In this document: positions 5,459 through 6,765 of the stretch, piece by piece
Position numbering within the stretch: the first letter of the stretch is position 1
Layout: every line of letters starts with the position of its first letter
Assembly (NCBI GenBank): GCA_002433075.1
Contig: DJHM01000020.1
Location: forward strand, 1-6,765
Reading direction: 5' to 3'
Source: Latescibacteria bacterium UBA6620
GTDB taxonomy: Bacteria > Latescibacterota > UBA2968
DNA: 6,765 bases
The notes under the pieces: model-generated
What the model saw: the letters and a program-made list of their open reading frames with translations, nothing else
Database searches by the model: none
What the model was told of the DNA's origin: nothing
Translations under genes and position numbers: made by a program

Positions 5459-6505
5459 CTATAGCAGGTGGTCCAGAATGAGATTGGTCGATTCAACGAT
5501 ACGTTGATCGCGAGGCCGTAGATCCGGCTCGAATGCCGTGCTCGTCAAATGTTGGAGACCCTGAATGTAGCGGACGGCGATTTCTCCCGCCTGCTCGTCC
5601 GTGAACTGCTGATCCTTCTCGGTAACCATTCCTCGCGCGAATTCCTTCGAAAACGAAACCGGCTTGCCATCCCGGGTCAGCGGTTGTCCGTCGTCATCCA
5701 TGCGCCAGAAGCGGCTCGAGTCCATCGTGTACAATTCGTCTGCCGCCACGATCTGACCTTCTGTGTTGACCCCGTGTTCCGTCTTCGTGTCCACGAGGAT
5801 CATTCCGCGCTCGGAGAGATACTGGGAGACCATCCCGAAAGCCATGATGGATGCGTTGCGGAGCTGGTTGTATTGGGCAGGCGTGCAGACATCGTTATCG
5901 AAGAGGTATTGCGGATCGATGGTCCGATCCACCTTGTCCTTCGTGCTCGGCGTATCCATCAAGTAGGGCAGCACGCCATTTGCGGACAGCTGGCTCACAT
6001 CGATCGAATGGCCCGCATAGTCGAGCCTCGGCGAGCCATTGGCTTTCAACCAATGCTGGTAAAGTGACGTCGAGGTGCTGCTCTCGGCGTTATACATCCG
6101 CAGCACGTTCTCCACCATAATCAGCTTTAGATTCTCCGCCGGAATGACCGTCGAACTGGCCTGGAGACCGGGCACCTTGAACTGAGAACTGCCCAGCACG
6201 TGTTCGACCAGTTTGAGCATGTGGTCGTGATTGTTCGCCAGCACCTGATCCTTGAACGGGATGGCCCCTCGATTCACATCGTGTGTCGATATCCGGTTGT
6301 TCCGGAACATCAGCCGGATCGGCTTGCCATCTCTGGTCGCAAGGTTCTCGCCAAACACAGAGTCCGATACCTTCCCCTCGAGGATGGTGCACCCATCGAG
6401 ACGCGGAAGATCCCCATCGGCGATGATCTGCTTGATCGGACGCCCCTCATTGACGTGTGCCCCGTTCTCGGCCACCAGTTCTCTGATCTGGGTTTCGTTT
6501 AGCAT
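5459..6505 (-). CDS. purC: Phosphoribosylaminoimidazole-succinocarboxamide (SAICAR) synthase
   Basis: This 348-residue protein catalyses ATP-dependent joining of CAIR and aspartate to give SAICAR in purine biosynthesis, in the cytoplasm. Recognisable family segments run in order: EGKVSDSVF (43-51), the counterpart of the GKVRD-type ATP-binding strand; RISTHDV (71-77), the counterpart of DRISAFD; GAIPFKDQVLA (80-90); DTKTEHG (239-245), the counterpart of DTKFEFG; and DELYTMDSSRFW (256-267), which normally ends in DSSRFW. It is longer than the E. coli enzyme (237 residues) and nearer the long, eukaryote-like form; the arginine of GKxRD is Ser here. The ATG at 6505 is chosen over an upstream TTG (6547) because AAAAGGA lies 8 bases before it and conserved sequence starts soon after. 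No other purine gene is in the window, so it seems to stand alone. There is no clear terminator after it. Confidence 0.9.
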   Translation of the reverse strand: MLNETQIRELVAENGAHVNEGRPIKQIIADGDLPRLDGCTILEGKVSDSVFGENLATRDGKPIRLMFRNNRISTHDVNRGAIPFKDQVLANNHDHMLKLVEHVLGSSQFKVPGLQASSTVIPAENLKLIMVENVLRMYNAESSTSTSLYQHWLKANGSPRLDYAGHSIDVSQLSANGVLPYLMDTPSTKDKVDRTIDPQYLFDNDVCTPAQYNQLRNASIMAFGMVSQYLSERGMILVDTKTEHGVNTEGQIVAADELYTMDSSRFWRMDDDGQPLTRDGKPVSFSKEFARGMVTEKDQQFTDEQAGEIAVRYIQGLQHLTSTAFEPDLRPRDQRIVESTNLILDHLL

Positions 6506-6513
6506 GGGTACAG

Positions 6514-6520
6514 TCCTTTT
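6514..6520 (-). promoter_or_regulatory. Ribosome-binding site that sets the purC start
   Basis: AAAAGGA on the minus strand lies 8 bases before ATG 6505, good Shine-Dalgarno spacing. It falls inside the longer frame that begins with TTG at 6547, so it supports the shorter protein. Confidence 0.65.
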
Positions 6521-6718
6521 CAGGTGAAGGCCTCTGGGGGGAGACAATCAGGGAACGGACGATGTTCGTAGAGGCTGTGTTTCGGAAGCGGATTGTTGTC
6601 AGGTGGCTGGCGGGATGCTATGCGGGGGAGTATCTGTGCGTAGCAACGACCGGCCAGGTTGTTGAATCCTAGGATACAGGGTGTGTTCACGGAGGGCAAG
6701 GAAATCCGGCTCGGACAG

Positions 6719-6765
6719 TGACCTGACCCCTCTGTTTGTCACAGTTTCAGAGTTAGAATCTGGGA
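6719..6765 (+). mobile_element. Possible terminal end of an IS3-family insertion sequence, cut by the window edge
   Basis: From 6719 the sequence begins TGACCTGACCCCTCTG, which resembles the TG-ended 'TGACCTG(C/A)CCCC' terminal repeats of several IS3-family elements, whose first transposase frame would start a little further on, outside the window. The rest of the purC upstream region (6548-6718) shows no gene. No transposase or second terminal repeat is visible, so this rests on the terminal pattern alone. Confidence 0.35.

Noticed and set aside
6666..6675. ATCCTAGGAT palindrome upstream of purC
   Set aside because: A 10-base palindrome is expected by chance at this length and matches no operator I recognise, including the purine repressor site.

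Overview
This window comes from a bacterial chromosome or contig of moderately high GC content, judged by eye. The lineage cannot be fixed from sequence alone. Two phytanoyl-CoA-dioxygenase (PhyH) family genes, an inositol-dehydrogenase-like remnant, a VOC remnant and a serine-hydrolase start suggest a metabolically versatile environmental bacterium, possibly an uncultured marine or soil group. This is an inference from gene content only.

Left part (1-2811): the 5' end of a minus-strand serine hydrolase (beta-lactamase-related family) leaves the window at base 1. After a 201-base divergent spacer, three plus-strand genes lie close together: PhyH dioxygenase 1 (337-1182), a DSP/Y_phosphatase3-type protein phosphatase (1262-2020) and PhyH dioxygenase 2 (2071-2811). 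Gaps of 79 and 50 bases suggest one transcription unit. Both dioxygenases keep the full iron triad (HxD...H) and the 2-oxoglutarate arginine 11 residues after the distal histidine. The phosphatase keeps its Cys-X5-Arg loop. The substrate of the unit is unknown.

Middle part (2812-4460): 2812-3301 has no convincing gene. It holds a perfect 11-bp stem with a 4-base loop (2992-3017), a smaller adjacent hairpin and other short inverted repeats, and may be a dispersed intergenic repeat. Next come two decayed minus-strand genes: a Gfo/Idh/MocA (inositol 2-dehydrogenase-like) remnant (3302-3980) that lacks its NAD-binding domain and carries an internal stop and two apparent frameshifts, and a VOC-family remnant (3981-4374) whose reading frame looks broken by loss of one copy of an 11-base tandem repeat.

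Right part (4461-6765): on the minus strand, an intact TVP38/TMEM64 (VTT/DedA-like) membrane protein and an intact, unusual SAICAR synthase (purC) of 348 residues, separated by 287 bases. The last 47 bases resemble the terminal repeat of an IS3-family insertion sequence entering from the right.

Overall the window is ordinary metabolic and membrane genes flanking a small gene graveyard. I see no defence system, CRISPR array, phage module or RNA gene. The most distinctive features are the PhyH-phosphatase-PhyH cassette and the legible decay of the VOC and dehydrogenase genes.
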